From assembly GCA_019454185.1 (NCBI GenBank), contig CP075368.1, forward strand, positions 806,001 to 870,000: a DNA stretch of 64,000 nucleotides. The letters run 5' to 3'. The DNA is from Phycisphaeraceae bacterium (lineage in GTDB: Bacteria > Planctomycetota > Phycisphaerae > Phycisphaerales > UBA1924). Positions 44,837 through 53,682 of the stretch are shown piece after piece. The notes under the pieces are model-generated. The model was not told where the DNA came from, made no database searches, and worked only from the letters and a program-made list of their open reading frames with translations. A program made the position numbers and the translations under genes. Within the stretch, counting starts at the first letter, position 1. Each line of letters starts with the position of its first letter.

Positions 44837-45898
44837 ATGTCGAACTCGGTAGCGGTGCTCGCGGATGCGGCGATCGACGTCAAGGGCGTTGAAAAAACGT
44901 ACAAGGGGCGTGTGCACGCGCTGCGCGGTGTTGATCTGTACGTCAAGCGGGGTGAGATCTTCGGGCTGCTCGGTCCGAACGGAGCGGGGAAGAGCACGCT
45001 CGTGAAAATCCTGATGACCGTGATCCGCGCGAGCGCCGTGAACGGGACGCTGCTTGGCGGGCCCGTCGGCAACAAGGGGATGCTGGCGCGGGTCGGATAT
45101 CTGCCGGAGCATCATCGGTTTCCCGACTATCTGACCGGCGGGCAGGTGCTTGATTTTTTCGGGGCGATGGCGGGTGTCGGGAAGCGTGAACGCACGCGCC
45201 GGGCCGGGCCGCTGCTGGAGCTCGTGGGGATGAGCGAGTGGACCAAGAAGCGCGTGAAGTCGTACTCAAAGGGCATGAGGCAACGAATCGGGATCGCGCA
45301 GGCCCTGATGAGTGATCCGGATCTTGTTGTGCTCGATGAGCCGACTGACGGTGTAGACCCTGTGGGGCGGCGTGATATTCGGAACGTGCTGCAGCAGCTC
45401 AAGGCCCAAGGCAAGACTGTGTTTCTGAACAGTCACTTGCTCAGCGAGTTGGAGATGGTGTGCGATCGGGTCGCGATCATGGTGCAGGGGAAGGTCGCGA
45501 GCCAGGGAACCATCGAGGAACTCACGCGAGACGGGAGGCGATATGAGATCGAGCTCGCGTACGAGGCGAGCACTGCATCTGCCCACTTTGCGGGCTTGCT
45601 CGTCGCTGGTGGGAGTGGTGATGGTGCGACGGGAGCACTCGCGCGGGTGGCTGTCGCGCCGGAGATTGAGGGCGCGATCGATCGGGGTATGTTGACACTC
45701 AAGACGACGGACCCGGAGCGGGTGCAGCCCGTGCTGGACGAGATCCGGAGGCGAGGGTTGACGATCAGCTCGGTTCGGCAGGTTCGTCCGTCGCTGGAAG
45801 ACCTCTTCATGCAGGCGGTCGTGGACTCAACGACGGGCGAAGCGTTCGCGCCCGGGGCGGCGCGGGCAGGCAGTCGCAGGAACGGGGGTGGAGCATGA
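44837..45898 (+). CDS. ABC-2 type exporter ATP-binding protein
   Basis: A 353-residue cytoplasmic ATPase. Walker A is GLLGPNGAGKST, the signature is YSKGMRQRIG, Walker B is LVVLDEPTDGVDP and the H-loop region is FLNSHLLSELE. A C-terminal domain of about 120 residues follows, ending with a basic tail. The start ATG 44837 follows GAGGAG; the frame is open further upstream. Its stop overlaps the permease start as ATGA. It powers export of an unknown substrate. Confidence 0.93.
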   Translation: MSNSVAVLADAAIDVKGVEKTYKGRVHALRGVDLYVKRGEIFGLLGPNGAGKSTLVKILMTVIRASAVNGTLLGGPVGNKGMLARVGYLPEHHRFPDYLTGGQVLDFFGAMAGVGKRERTRRAGPLLELVGMSEWTKKRVKSYSKGMRQRIGIAQALMSDPDLVVLDEPTDGVDPVGRRDIRNVLQQLKAQGKTVFLNSHLLSELEMVCDRVAIMVQGKVASQGTIEELTRDGRRYEIELAYEASTASAHFAGLLVAGGSGDGATGALARVAVAPEIEGAIDRGMLTLKTTDPERVQPVLDEIRRRGLTISSVRQVRPSLEDLFMQAVVDSTTGEAFAPGAARAGSRRNGGGA

Positions 45899-47079
45899 TC
45901 CAGACATGGGCTCTGCTGGTTGACGCGTACAGAGAACTGAACTCCAAGAAGCTGTTCTGGATCACGATGGCACTCTCGCTCCTGGTCGTGTGTGCGTTCG
46001 GTGCATTCGGGCTCTATCCGGGGGGCTACAGCGCGCTCTGGTTCAAGTTTGATCATGCGTTCTTCAACAGCCGCATCATCCCCCCTGAGAAGTTCTACAA
46101 GTTCATCTTTGCGAGTATCGGCATCCCGGTCTGGCTCACATGGATTGCGTCAATTCTCGCGCTGATCTCGACCGCAGGGATCATTCCCGACTTTGTGTCG
46201 GGCGGCGCGATCGAACTCTCTCTCTCAAAGCCGATCGGACGTGTGCGGCTGTTCCTGACCAAGTATTTCACGGGCCTGCTCTTTGTCGGCTTTCAGGTCG
46301 GCGTCTTCACGCTCGCGTGCATCGCAGTCATCGGAGTCCGCGGCAAATCGTGGGAGCCCGATCTCCTGCTCGCGATACCGATCGTGCTCTGTTTCTACAG
46401 CTATCTGTTCGCGATGTGTGCGCTGATCGGGCTGCTTACGCGATCATCGATCGCCGCTCTTCTGCTCACGCTTCTGTTCTGGATCTTCCTGTTCGCTATG
46501 AACGCTACGGATTCCATTTTCGTGATGCAGCGTGAGACCGCACGAGCAAAGATCGAGCACTACGAGCGACGCCAAGCGCCTCTTCTCCGAGTCGCAGAGG
46601 GGCAGTTGAAGGCACTCAAGGAGATGGGGTCTTCGTTGACGGATGAAGACGGCAACTTCCCCGAGGGGCTCACGACTGAGCTCGAGGTGGCGAACCCGAT
46701 GCTCGCCAGCAACAGGCGCAATCTCGAAGAAGCGAGGCAATCACTCGATAAGTGGACGCAGTGGTCAAAGATCGCCACCGGCGTCAAGACGGTGCTTCCA
46801 AAGACGCAGGAGACGATCAAGCTGCTCGAACGGAGTCTGCTCTCTTCCGACGATATGAAACTCCTCTCACGTCAGGAGGAGTATGAGCGCACAGGGCGGG
46901 TATCAGAGAACACGTCTGCGGACTCAGACGACCCCTACGTTCACCATCAGGTTGCTGCACGTCGAACGGAAGAGGCCTTTCGGGACCGATCCGTGTGGTG
47001 GATCCTCGGGACCTCGCTTAGCTTCGAGATCGTTGTACTCGGTATCGCATGCGTCATTTTCACGAGGCGAGATTTCTGA
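45895..47079 (+). CDS. ABC-2 type exporter permease
   Basis: A 394-residue inner-membrane protein with about six helices (WITMALSLLVVCAFGAFGL, PVWLTWIASILALISTAGII, FVGFQVGVFTLACIAVIGV, LLLTLLFWIFLFAMN, WWILGTSLSFEIVVLGIACV). The phrase GGAIELSLSKPIGRVRLFLTKY is typical of ABC-2 permeases. Between the fifth and last helix a soluble loop of about 170 residues contains a coiled coil (ARAKIEHYERRQAPLLRVAE). Coupled to the ATPase gene by ATGA. Confidence 0.88.
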   Translation: MIQTWALLVDAYRELNSKKLFWITMALSLLVVCAFGAFGLYPGGYSALWFKFDHAFFNSRIIPPEKFYKFIFASIGIPVWLTWIASILALISTAGIIPDFVSGGAIELSLSKPIGRVRLFLTKYFTGLLFVGFQVGVFTLACIAVIGVRGKSWEPDLLLAIPIVLCFYSYLFAMCALIGLLTRSSIAALLLTLLFWIFLFAMNATDSIFVMQRETARAKIEHYERRQAPLLRVAEGQLKALKEMGSSLTDEDGNFPEGLTTELEVANPMLASNRRNLEEARQSLDKWTQWSKIATGVKTVLPKTQETIKLLERSLLSSDDMKLLSRQEEYERTGRVSENTSADSDDPYVHHQVAARRTEEAFRDRSVWWILGTSLSFEIVVLGIACVIFTRRDF

Positions 47080-47114
47080 AGCGAACGTGTTTGGGGCAGC
47101 GTTCGGGGATTGAT

Positions 47115-47762
47115 TCACTCCCAGCCCCAAGGAGGCGGCGGGGCGGGCACGGGTTCTGTCAGATCGAACTCGATGCGGAACCGCCTGTCTGTGCCTTCCC
47201 GACGCAGCGAGTAGACGAAGCGTTTGCCCGGCACAAGCTCAACTGTCCACACATTGGTCGATGCAGCAGGAATGAGCGACGAAGTCTGTGCGTCGGCATA
47301 GAACTCCTGCTTTTCTGGCGATCCCGCACTTTGAGTCCAGCCGCCGTACATGGTGATCTCATCCTCTGAGCCATCCTTGTGGCGGTGATCATGCTTCAGC
47401 AAGATGCGGCCTTCGCCGGGCGTGAAGACCCAGGTTCGCGAGTGATCCTCGCCGACATGGAACGGAACCAGTATCCTGTCTGATTCGCACACACGAACGT
47501 GCATGATGAAGACCTTGCCCGCGAAGTCAGGGTTGCCTGTCGAGTCTTCGACCAATCGGCCTTGATATGCCTTGCCGCACATCTGACGGAGTTGCCGCAT
47601 GAACTCTTCCTGCGGCTGGGCCAAGGCATCTCTTTGCCGGTGTGCGGCGCTGCGCGATCCGGATTCACATCCAGCAACCAATACGGTGCTGGCGATGCAG
47701 AGCGAGCCCAGCCAGGCCACGATCGTCGATGGGCGTGTCGGATTGTGGGTGTGTCTCATCAT
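47115..47762 (-). CDS. Lipoprotein of unknown function
   Basis: A 215-residue lipoprotein with signal peptide and lipobox LVAGC near residue 32. The mature domain has the phrases FIMHVRVCESDRILVPFHVGE, GRILLKHDHRHKDGSED and YGGWTQSAGSPEKQEFY, with a Pro-rich end. The pattern suggests a planctomycete-type lipoprotein that binds the outer membrane; no function assigned. Start ATG 47762 or 47759 (two adjacent Met codons); a -10 box ends six bases before 47762. It converges with the exporter permease. Confidence 0.78.
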   Translation of the reverse strand: MMRHTHNPTRPSTIVAWLGSLCIASTVLVAGCESGSRSAAHRQRDALAQPQEEFMRQLRQMCGKAYQGRLVEDSTGNPDFAGKVFIMHVRVCESDRILVPFHVGEDHSRTWVFTPGEGRILLKHDHRHKDGSEDEITMYGGWTQSAGSPEKQEFYADAQTSSLIPAASTNVWTVELVPGKRFVYSLRREGTDRRFRIEFDLTEPVPAPPPPWGWE

Positions 47763-47768
47763 CGGCCC

Positions 47769-47774
47769 AGACTA
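47769..47774 (-). promoter_or_regulatory. -10 box (TAGTCT) for a leaderless start of the lipoprotein
   Basis: TAGTCT on the minus strand ends six bases before ATG 47762. No ribosome binding site is present. The same hexamer stands at the same distance before proC. Confidence 0.5.
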
Positions 47775-47806
47775 GCCGATTCGGCGAGCGTGTGCAGGGG
47801 GCTCGG

Positions 47807-48688
47807 TCAGCCACTTGAAAGCTCTCGGCCTCGGTCACGGGCCGCGACGACCGCTCGTGCGAAAGCGTCCATCACGCTTGAAGAATCAAGTACCGAGCAC
47901 GCGGCGTGCGTTGTTCCTCCCTTGCTGCTGACCGCTTGTCGCAAAGCCGAAGGATCGGAGTCCTCGTCCGACAGAAGCGAGGCGGCTCCGATGATCGTCT
48001 GGCGGACGATCGTCCTTGCGGTGCTCGCGTCGAAGCCTACTGACTGCGCCGCTCGTTCCATGGCCTCCGCTAAGTAGAAGACATACGCAGGCCCAGAGCC
48101 GGCAACCGCTGTGAACGCATCGATGAGCTCTTCGGGCAGTACGACCGTGGCACCACCGGATGCGAAGAGCGATTCCGTCCAGATACGATCTTGCTCGGTT
48201 ATCGATGCAGACTGAGCGATAGCCGTCATGCCCTTCCCAACGCTGATGGGGAGGTTTGGCATCACACGCACGAAGCGGTGCGAGCCGCCGCGGGGGGCAG
48301 GCACTGAAGCAGCAAGTCGGGCGGAGGTGACTCCTGCCATGATGCTCACGTAGCACCGTGGGCCGAGCGAGCCGAGAGAAGGTGTCGTCGAAAGAACCGT
48401 GCCGAGGGCCTGCGGTTTGACAGCCAGTACGACAACGCCCTTGCCATGACAACGGTGACCGGCCTCGATGAGGAGCATCGACTCAATGCCGCGAGTTGCG
48501 TCCGGTACCGCAATGACGCCCAGCATCGAGAGTTCGGCCCTGCGAGCTTCTTCCGGCTCAGCAACGATCGTGCTTGGTGCCGCGAGAACTCCGGACCTCA
48601 GTCCGGAGCGCACAATCGCAGAAGCCATGTTGCCCCCTCCGATGAAGAGCGCGGGGCGGCTCTTGTCGCTGGTGTGTTGAGTGGTCAT
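47807..48688 (-). CDS. proC: Pyrroline-5-carboxylate reductase
   Basis: Last step of proline synthesis, using NAD(P)H; 293 residues. The nucleotide-binding start is ALFIGGGNMASAIVRSGL. VLAVKPQALGTVL, VRVMPNLPISVGKGMTAIA, TAVAGSGPAYVFYLAEAM and the C-terminal AVSSKGGTTHAACSVL are hallmark stretches. ATG 48688 has a TAGTCT box six bases upstream. Divergent from accA. Confidence 0.96.
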   Translation of the reverse strand: MTTQHTSDKSRPALFIGGGNMASAIVRSGLRSGVLAAPSTIVAEPEEARRAELSMLGVIAVPDATRGIESMLLIEAGHRCHGKGVVVLAVKPQALGTVLSTTPSLGSLGPRCYVSIMAGVTSARLAASVPAPRGGSHRFVRVMPNLPISVGKGMTAIAQSASITEQDRIWTESLFASGGATVVLPEELIDAFTAVAGSGPAYVFYLAEAMERAAQSVGFDASTARTIVRQTIIGAASLLSDEDSDPSALRQAVSSKGGTTHAACSVLDSSSVMDAFARAVVAARDRGRELSSG

Positions 48689-48694
48689 GGGATG

Positions 48695-48700
48695 AGACTA
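48695..48700 (-). promoter_or_regulatory. -10 box (TAGTCT) for a leaderless start of proC
   Basis: TAGTCT on the minus strand ends six bases before ATG 48688; no ribosome binding site is present. Confidence 0.5.
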
Positions 48701-48834
48701 TCCGCCCAGTCCGTAGTCTGTTCTGTCGGCGTACTGTGGCGAGCCACCAAGGCACGTGTGTCCAATCCGGCCCCTATGATGACGAATGGGTCGGGTCCGG
48801 AGCGAGGATCTCGGCCAAGAGAGGTTCCAAACCC

Positions 48835-49875
48835 ATGTCATATCTCGACTTCGAGAAACCATTGGTCGAGTTGGAGCGTCAGATCGAGGCCGCGTCTGCC
48901 GCTCGTGACGGCGTACTTGGCACGCCGCCCGGCGTCTCCCTTGACCTCGGCACTCGCGTCTCTCTGGACGATCCTGAAGCATTGAAGGCGAAGTACCGAG
49001 AGACCCTCGCGAGCATCTACGCGGGGCTTGGTCCTTGGGAGACCGTCCGTGTCGCACGGGTTCCCACTCGCCCGCAAACGCGTGATTACATCAAACTCAT
49101 CTGCCGCGACTTTGCGGAGTTGCACGGCGATCGGCGTTACGGCGACGACCCCGCTCTCGTGACGGGATTTGCTCGAATCGGATCCATCAAGTGCCTGATC
49201 GTTGGACACCAGAAGGGACGTGACACACAGGAGCGAATCGCCTGCCACTTCGGCTGCGCACATCCTGAGGGATACCGAAAGGCCCTCGCCAAGATGAAGA
49301 TGGCAGAGAAGTTCGGCCTCCCGATCGTGACGCTCGTGGATACCCCTGGTGCCTATCCGGGCTTGGGCGCGGAGCAGCGCGGCCAGGCGGAAGCAATCGC
49401 GGTCAACATGCTCGAGATGAGCCGGCTGCGAGTTCCGATTGTCAGCGTGGTCATCGGCGAGGGTGGCTCTGGCGGCGCGCTCGGAATCGCTGTTGCCGAT
49501 CGAGTCGCGATGTTGCAGTTCGCGTGGTACTCGGTGATCTCGCCCGAAGGGTGTGCGGCGATTCTCTGGAAACAAGCGAATGAGCAGACGAACGCGCAGG
49601 CCGCTCGCGCACTGAAGCTCACCGCCTCGGATAACATTGAGCTTGGCATCGTGGATGATGTCATTGAAGAGCCGTTGGGTGCGGCACACAGAGCGCCTGC
49701 TGATGCCGCGGCGAACCTAGAGAAGTGGATTACATCCACCCTGCTTGATCTCAAGGATGTTGATCGGGACGTACTGGTGGATCGCCGGTACCAGCGATTC
49801 CGGCGGCTCGGCGCGTATGTGGACAAGTCAGGGCAGCTCGACGCCACTGGCCCCGAACAGGAACTGCCTAAATAG
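48835..49875 (+). CDS. accA: Acetyl-CoA carboxylase carboxyltransferase subunit alpha
   Basis: Part of the enzyme that makes malonyl-CoA for fatty acid synthesis; 346 residues. Family stretches are YLDFEKPLVELERQI, VSLDDPEALKAKYRETLA, TRDYIKLICRDFAELHGDR, PIVTLVDTPGAYPGLGAEQRG, GEGGSGGALGIAVADRVAML and SVISPEGCAAILWKQ. ATG 48835 follows GAGAGG and gives the normal N-terminus; the frame is open upstream to 48736. Nearby lpxK also draws on fatty-acid-derived precursors. Confidence 0.97.
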   Translation: MSYLDFEKPLVELERQIEAASAARDGVLGTPPGVSLDLGTRVSLDDPEALKAKYRETLASIYAGLGPWETVRVARVPTRPQTRDYIKLICRDFAELHGDRRYGDDPALVTGFARIGSIKCLIVGHQKGRDTQERIACHFGCAHPEGYRKALAKMKMAEKFGLPIVTLVDTPGAYPGLGAEQRGQAEAIAVNMLEMSRLRVPIVSVVIGEGGSGGALGIAVADRVAMLQFAWYSVISPEGCAAILWKQANEQTNAQAARALKLTASDNIELGIVDDVIEEPLGAAHRAPADAAANLEKWITSTLLDLKDVDRDVLVDRRYQRFRRLGAYVDKSGQLDATGPEQELPK

Positions 49876-49889
49876 GTGTGTGTTCGCGA

Positions 49890-49932
49890 GGAGGCCTCCT
49901 AGCTGCTCAGGAGATCACAGAGGCCTCTCTTT
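49890..49932 (+). terminator. Terminator candidate after accA
   Basis: GAGGCCTC at 49891-49898 can pair with GAGGCCTC at 49920-49927, followed by TCTTT. Both arms are themselves palindromic (AGGAGGCCTCCT and AGAGGCCTCT). It abuts the promoter candidate for the next gene. Confidence 0.5.
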
Positions 49933-49959
49933 GACAGCGATCGAGTTTCTGGCTACCGT
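49931..49959 (+). promoter_or_regulatory. Promoter of the DksA-like/lspA operon
   Basis: A perfect -35 (TTGACA, 49931-49936), a 17-base spacer and a -10 (TACCGT, 49954-49959). Transcription should begin near 49966, giving a leader of about 65 bases before GTG 50031. Confidence 0.75.
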
Positions 49960-50030
49960 TCGGGCCCTTTGGAGGCCGCGTGCGCAGGTCTCTCGCAGCT
50001 TGACGAGTCGTTCACGGAGGGGAGCAGCCG

Positions 50031-50894
50031 GTGGCGAAGAAGTCCTCACCCCCGAAAAAGTCCGTAGCGAAGGCCGCTCCGAAGGCCAAGAAGCCACCTG
50101 CAAAGAAGGCGAAGGCCCCTCCGGCGAAGTCCGCTCCGCCAGCCAAGGCAGCTCCGAAGGCCTCGGCCAAAGCCGCTCCCGCAAAGTCGGCAACGTCGAA
50201 AGCTGTACCCGCAAAGAGTGCCGCTGCGAAGCCTGCGGCAAAGCCCTCAGCAAAGGCCGCTGCAAAGGTGGCTCCTCCGACGGCGAAAGCACCAGTCGCG
50301 GGGGGGGGGGCTGCTCCCGGACGGAAGGGCATCACAATCGTCACTCCTAAGCCCCAGAAGCGTCCTTCGAGTGCCAAGTCGGTCTCCAAGTACCCATCTC
50401 TCGGGGGGAGTCTGCTCGGTCCCGGATCTCCGGCCCGAAAGCCGCTCATTCCCTCCGGACCCACTCAGGCGAAGCAGGTCTCTTTGGGCGATGGTGCCGA
50501 TCTCACCGGCAAGAAGAGCCCGTTCAACAAGAAAGAACTCGCTCGGTTCCGTGCGCTCCTGATGCAGAAGCGGGGTGAACTGATCGGTGATGTCAAGAAC
50601 ATGGAGCAGGAAGCGCTCCGTGGCAACGCCGGGTCTCTTTCGAACCTTCCCCAGCACATGGCAGATCAGGGTTCAGACGCGTATGACCAGGCACTCGCGC
50701 TTGATCTTGCCGCGGTTGATCGGCGTCTGATCAAAGAGATCGACGACGCAATCATGCGGATCGATAATGGCACGTACGGGCTTTGCGAGCTCACCGGCAA
50801 GCCGATCCGTCTGGAGCGGCTCGATGAGATTCCGTGGGCGCGGCACTCGATCGAGGCGGCTCGCGAGATCGAGCGGCGTACGGGCAGATCGTGA
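50031..50894 (+). CDS. DksA/TraR-like protein with histone H1-like Lys/Ala/Pro-rich N-terminus
   Basis: A 287-residue two-part protein. Residues 1-90 are almost only Ala, Lys, Pro and Ser (repeats such as AKKPPAKKAKAPPAKSA), like eukaryotic histone H1 tails and bacterial nucleoid proteins. Residues 165-287 form a DksA/TraR-type domain: helix KKELARFRALLMQKRGEL, a second helix ALDLAAVDRRLIKEIDDAI, then NGTYGLCELTGKPIRLERL. The zinc finger is incomplete: Cys252 is the only cysteine of the protein. GTG 50031 follows GGAGGGGAG. It is coupled to lspA by GTGA. Confidence 0.88.
   Translation: MAKKSSPPKKSVAKAAPKAKKPPAKKAKAPPAKSAPPAKAAPKASAKAAPAKSATSKAVPAKSAAAKPAAKPSAKAAAKVAPPTAKAPVAGGGAAPGRKGITIVTPKPQKRPSSAKSVSKYPSLGGSLLGPGSPARKPLIPSGPTQAKQVSLGDGADLTGKKSPFNKKELARFRALLMQKRGELIGDVKNMEQEALRGNAGSLSNLPQHMADQGSDAYDQALALDLAAVDRRLIKEIDDAIMRIDNGTYGLCELTGKPIRLERLDEIPWARHSIEAAREIERRTGRS
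50300..50310. repeat. Run of 11 G inside the DksA-like gene
   Basis: An uninterrupted run of eleven G encodes part of a Gly-Gly-Gly stretch near residue 91, between the basic tail and the DksA-like domain. Such a run is prone to slippage, and also to sequencing error. Confidence 0.9.
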
Positions 50895-51568
50895 ATCGTT
50901 CGTCTGCACAGCATCAAACGGATCACGAAGCGTCGCCTGCCGCGTGGCGCTCGCGAGCCGCATGGCTTGTGCTGCTCCTGGTCACCGTGCTCGGTCTTGT
51001 CATCGATCTCGCGTCGAAGTCGCTTGCATTTCAGCATCTAGGGCCTGCTCCCGTGCTGATAGAGCGGGACCACGTCATTCAGACGCGGGACCTTGGCTCG
51101 TTGATCCCGCCGGGCTCGCGTCGTGAGGTGATCCCCGGCCTCTTTGATCTGACTCTCGTTCTGAATCCTGGCGCGGTCTTCGGCATGGGCGCAGGCAAAA
51201 GAATGTACTTCATTCTCTTCACCATCGGCGCGGTCGCCTTCGCTTTATGGATGTTCGCGACATGGACGACCGTCAGAGATCGCGCTTCACATGTCGCGAT
51301 CGGGCTGATCTTGGCAGGTGGGCTTGGCAATCTCTACGACAGACTCGTCTACGCCTGCGTGAGGGACTTTTTGCACCCGCTGCCCAGCGTCATGCTCCCC
51401 TTCGGATGGTCATGGCCGTGGGGGGGACGAGAAGTATGGCCGTACGTTTCGAATATAGCGGATCTATGGCTCTTGGTGGGGATCGCAATCCTGATGGTCC
51501 AGATGCTTCGAGCGGGGCCGCATGAGGCGGCATCGCAAGGACACCCGCACTCACCCGCCAAACACTGA
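50891..51568 (+). CDS. lspA: Lipoprotein signal peptidase (signal peptidase II)
   Basis: Inner-membrane aspartyl protease that removes lipoprotein signal peptides; 225 residues, longer than the usual 160-170. Four helices are seen, for example AAWLVLLLVTVLGLVIDLAS with DLASK. VLNPGAVFGMGAG, GLILAGGLGNLYDRLVY and FPYVSNIAD-type PYVSNIADLWLLVG carry the two catalytic aspartates (Asp of NLYDR and of NIAD). An extra stretch of about 35 residues lies between helices 1 and 2. GTG 50891 overlaps the previous stop as GTGA. It serves the several lipoproteins of this window. Confidence 0.94.
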   Translation: MNRSSAQHQTDHEASPAAWRSRAAWLVLLLVTVLGLVIDLASKSLAFQHLGPAPVLIERDHVIQTRDLGSLIPPGSRREVIPGLFDLTLVLNPGAVFGMGAGKRMYFILFTIGAVAFALWMFATWTTVRDRASHVAIGLILAGGLGNLYDRLVYACVRDFLHPLPSVMLPFGWSWPWGGREVWPYVSNIADLWLLVGIAILMVQMLRAGPHEAASQGHPHSPAKH

Positions 51569-53089
51569 GGCGTCGGCATTTGCCTGCGTTGTGAGCCACT
51601 CATCCGCGATCCGCACGATCTGTTCATGGAGCTTGAGGGCGTTCGTCGACGCCTCCCCGGTCGTAAGATCGTTACAGAGAACCGCGAACGCGACGGTGCG
51701 GCCCGTCTGCCCGTGGACAAGGTAACCTGAGAGGCACCTGACCCCATCGATCGCTCCGCTCTTCGCATAGAGGGCGTTCGCTGGGCGATACTCGCGGAAT
51801 CTGCGGCTGAGGGTGCCAGTGCCGGCCGTTGCCAGCGATTGCAGGAACGTCTCCCGGATCTCTGATTGCTGAGAGATCGCCTGAAGCCAGCGGACCATGG
51901 TGTCCGCAGAGACACGGTTCAGTCGCGACATTCCGGAACCGTCGGCGATGACCGTGCCGGCCGCGGCGTCTGGTCCCACACGCTCGCTCATGACCATGCG
52001 AGCCACCGCTGCCCCATTGCTCCACGAGCCGGGATCGCCCGTGACGTGATGACCTGCCCGTTTGAGAAGGGCCTCGGCGTAGAGGTTCTGTGAATCGGCG
52101 TTGCAGCGTGTAAGGACATCTGAGATCTGGGTCGTGACTACCGCGATTGTGCGAGCGCCGACCGGCGCGGGCTCATCGACCGCACGTGTCCTGACTGGAG
52201 CTCGTGAGGCATCGGAGGCGTTGACGATGCCACCGACGCGGACGCCGGCGTCCAAGAGGGACTGGGCAAGAAGTCTCCCGAAGAAGATCGGGACATTGTG
52301 GACGGTGACATCCACCGGTGCTTGGCTGGGGTGCCTGACGTCTCCGTACAGGGTGAACCGATTCGCAGTGTTCGGACGCGCGATCCACGTTGTATTCTCG
52401 CCCGTTGCCACTGTTCGCGCATTGTTCTGGAGTTCCATCCACGGTGAGTGCGGCTGCAGTCGCACCAGTGGAGCGTCACCGAGCTTGGTGGGGCGGACAT
52501 AGACGCTGAGGACATTCGTGTGGAAGTTGAGGCCGGCGACTTCGGCGCAGTACCAGCGGTTCAGCTGGGAGACTGGCCATGAGGCGTGGACAAACTCTCT
52601 GTCGAAGATCGTGTCATCGATCACGATCTCTTCAAGCGACGAGACTCCTGCGTTCTGCACGGCGGATGCCAGCATCGCAACCAGTTTGTCAACCGTGATG
52701 GAGTCTCCGGCGACCTGTCCGAGAAGCTTCGGATCGCCGAGACCCGGATCGCCGGCACCCTTCACGATCAGCGTCTGCCCGCTGAGGATTAACTCGGTCT
52801 TGAACACAAAGTCTGACCCGAGCACCGAGAGAGCGACGCCGGAGCTGATGAGCTTCTGATTCGAGGCGGGGATCATGGCCGTATCGGCGTTGAGGGAGGC
52901 GAGACGCCGCCCCGATCCCGTGTCGAGAATGCTGACTCCAACCTTGCCATTGCCAAGTCGGGCTGATGAGACGGCTCGCTCAACTCTGGAGTTCAACTCT
53001 TGCGCGGCCGTACCGAAGGAGATCAGCAATGAAGCGACCGCCCAGCAAAGAGCGGCGGCAAAGCGAGACCGTAGGGCCAACGTGTGCAT
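51551..53089 (-). CDS. dacB: D-alanyl-D-alanine carboxypeptidase/endopeptidase, PBP4 (DacB) family
   Basis: Periplasmic penicillin-binding protein that trims peptidoglycan; 512 residues. The signal peptide is SRFAAALCWAVASLLISFG ending before TAAQ. The active-site SxxK is SNQK at residues 76-79. The SxN motif is in RCNADSQNLYAEALLK. The KTG-type motif is KSGAIDGVRCLSG. ATG 53089 was chosen as it starts the signal peptide and has AGGAGG twelve bases upstream. Its 3' end overlaps lspA by 18 bases, with the two genes converging. It indicates that the cell has peptidoglycan. Confidence 0.94.
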   Translation of the reverse strand: MHTLALRSRFAAALCWAVASLLISFGTAAQELNSRVERAVSSARLGNGKVGVSILDTGSGRRLASLNADTAMIPASNQKLISSGVALSVLGSDFVFKTELILSGQTLIVKGAGDPGLGDPKLLGQVAGDSITVDKLVAMLASAVQNAGVSSLEEIVIDDTIFDREFVHASWPVSQLNRWYCAEVAGLNFHTNVLSVYVRPTKLGDAPLVRLQPHSPWMELQNNARTVATGENTTWIARPNTANRFTLYGDVRHPSQAPVDVTVHNVPIFFGRLLAQSLLDAGVRVGGIVNASDASRAPVRTRAVDEPAPVGARTIAVVTTQISDVLTRCNADSQNLYAEALLKRAGHHVTGDPGSWSNGAAVARMVMSERVGPDAAAGTVIADGSGMSRLNRVSADTMVRWLQAISQQSEIRETFLQSLATAGTGTLSRRFREYRPANALYAKSGAIDGVRCLSGYLVHGQTGRTVAFAVLCNDLTTGEASTNALKLHEQIVRIADEWLTTQANADASVFGG

Positions 53090-53223
53090 AACCGTACACT
53101 CCCTCCTGAGGGCGCTTTCGCGACACACAGTACGTATCACTAAGTGATCGACGAACCGTGCCGGCCGGCTGCAATCTGCGTGACAGACCGGGTCGTATCT
53201 CCCGCCGGGCTGGTCAGGGTTGA

Positions 53224-53682
53224 TCAGGCGACCTCAGCGTTGGCCATGACAGAGTCTCGAATCATGCCCAGTGCTTCTGCCAGTTCATCGGCTCGCGACC
53301 TTGTCTCGATGTCCCAGGTCGGCCAGAGGTTGCCACCCACTCCGACGGCCGCACTGATCGCATCACGCAGGATGCGGGGCGACTGGCGTGTGGCAAGCTG
53401 TGCCGCGAGTGTGCCGGGAAGCGTCAGAACGACCCGAGGCGAAGTGGGAAGCGGAACGAGGAACGCGGAGATGTTTGGAATGGGGCTGTTGTAGACGAAC
53501 GTCCAACGCCATGGAATCCCCTTCCACTCAAGTCGCTCGGTAGAGGTCAATGCGGTCCGCAATGCCTTTCTCGCGCCAGTGGCACATCCAGTCAGCTGGC
53601 GGTTGTAGTGCGAAAGCACTTCCTGCTCCGTCGGCTGGCTGAACCGGTCTTCCCAAGGCGTGCGTCTCACGGGGCGTGCCAC
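53224..53682 (-). CDS. Protein of unknown function
   Basis: A 152-residue protein without a known domain. It has YNRQLTGCATGARKALRTAL, WKGIPWRWTFVYNSPIPNI and a C-terminal helix SRADELAEALGMIRDSVM. The middle (FLVPLPTSPRVVLTLPG) is beta-rich. The start is GTG 53682 with GGAG seven bases upstream. No signal peptide. It lies 134 bases before dacB on the same strand. Confidence 0.65.
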   Translation of the reverse strand: MARPVRRTPWEDRFSQPTEQEVLSHYNRQLTGCATGARKALRTALTSTERLEWKGIPWRWTFVYNSPIPNISAFLVPLPTSPRVVLTLPGTLAAQLATRQSPRILRDAISAAVGVGGNLWPTWDIETRSRADELAEALGMIRDSVMANAEVA

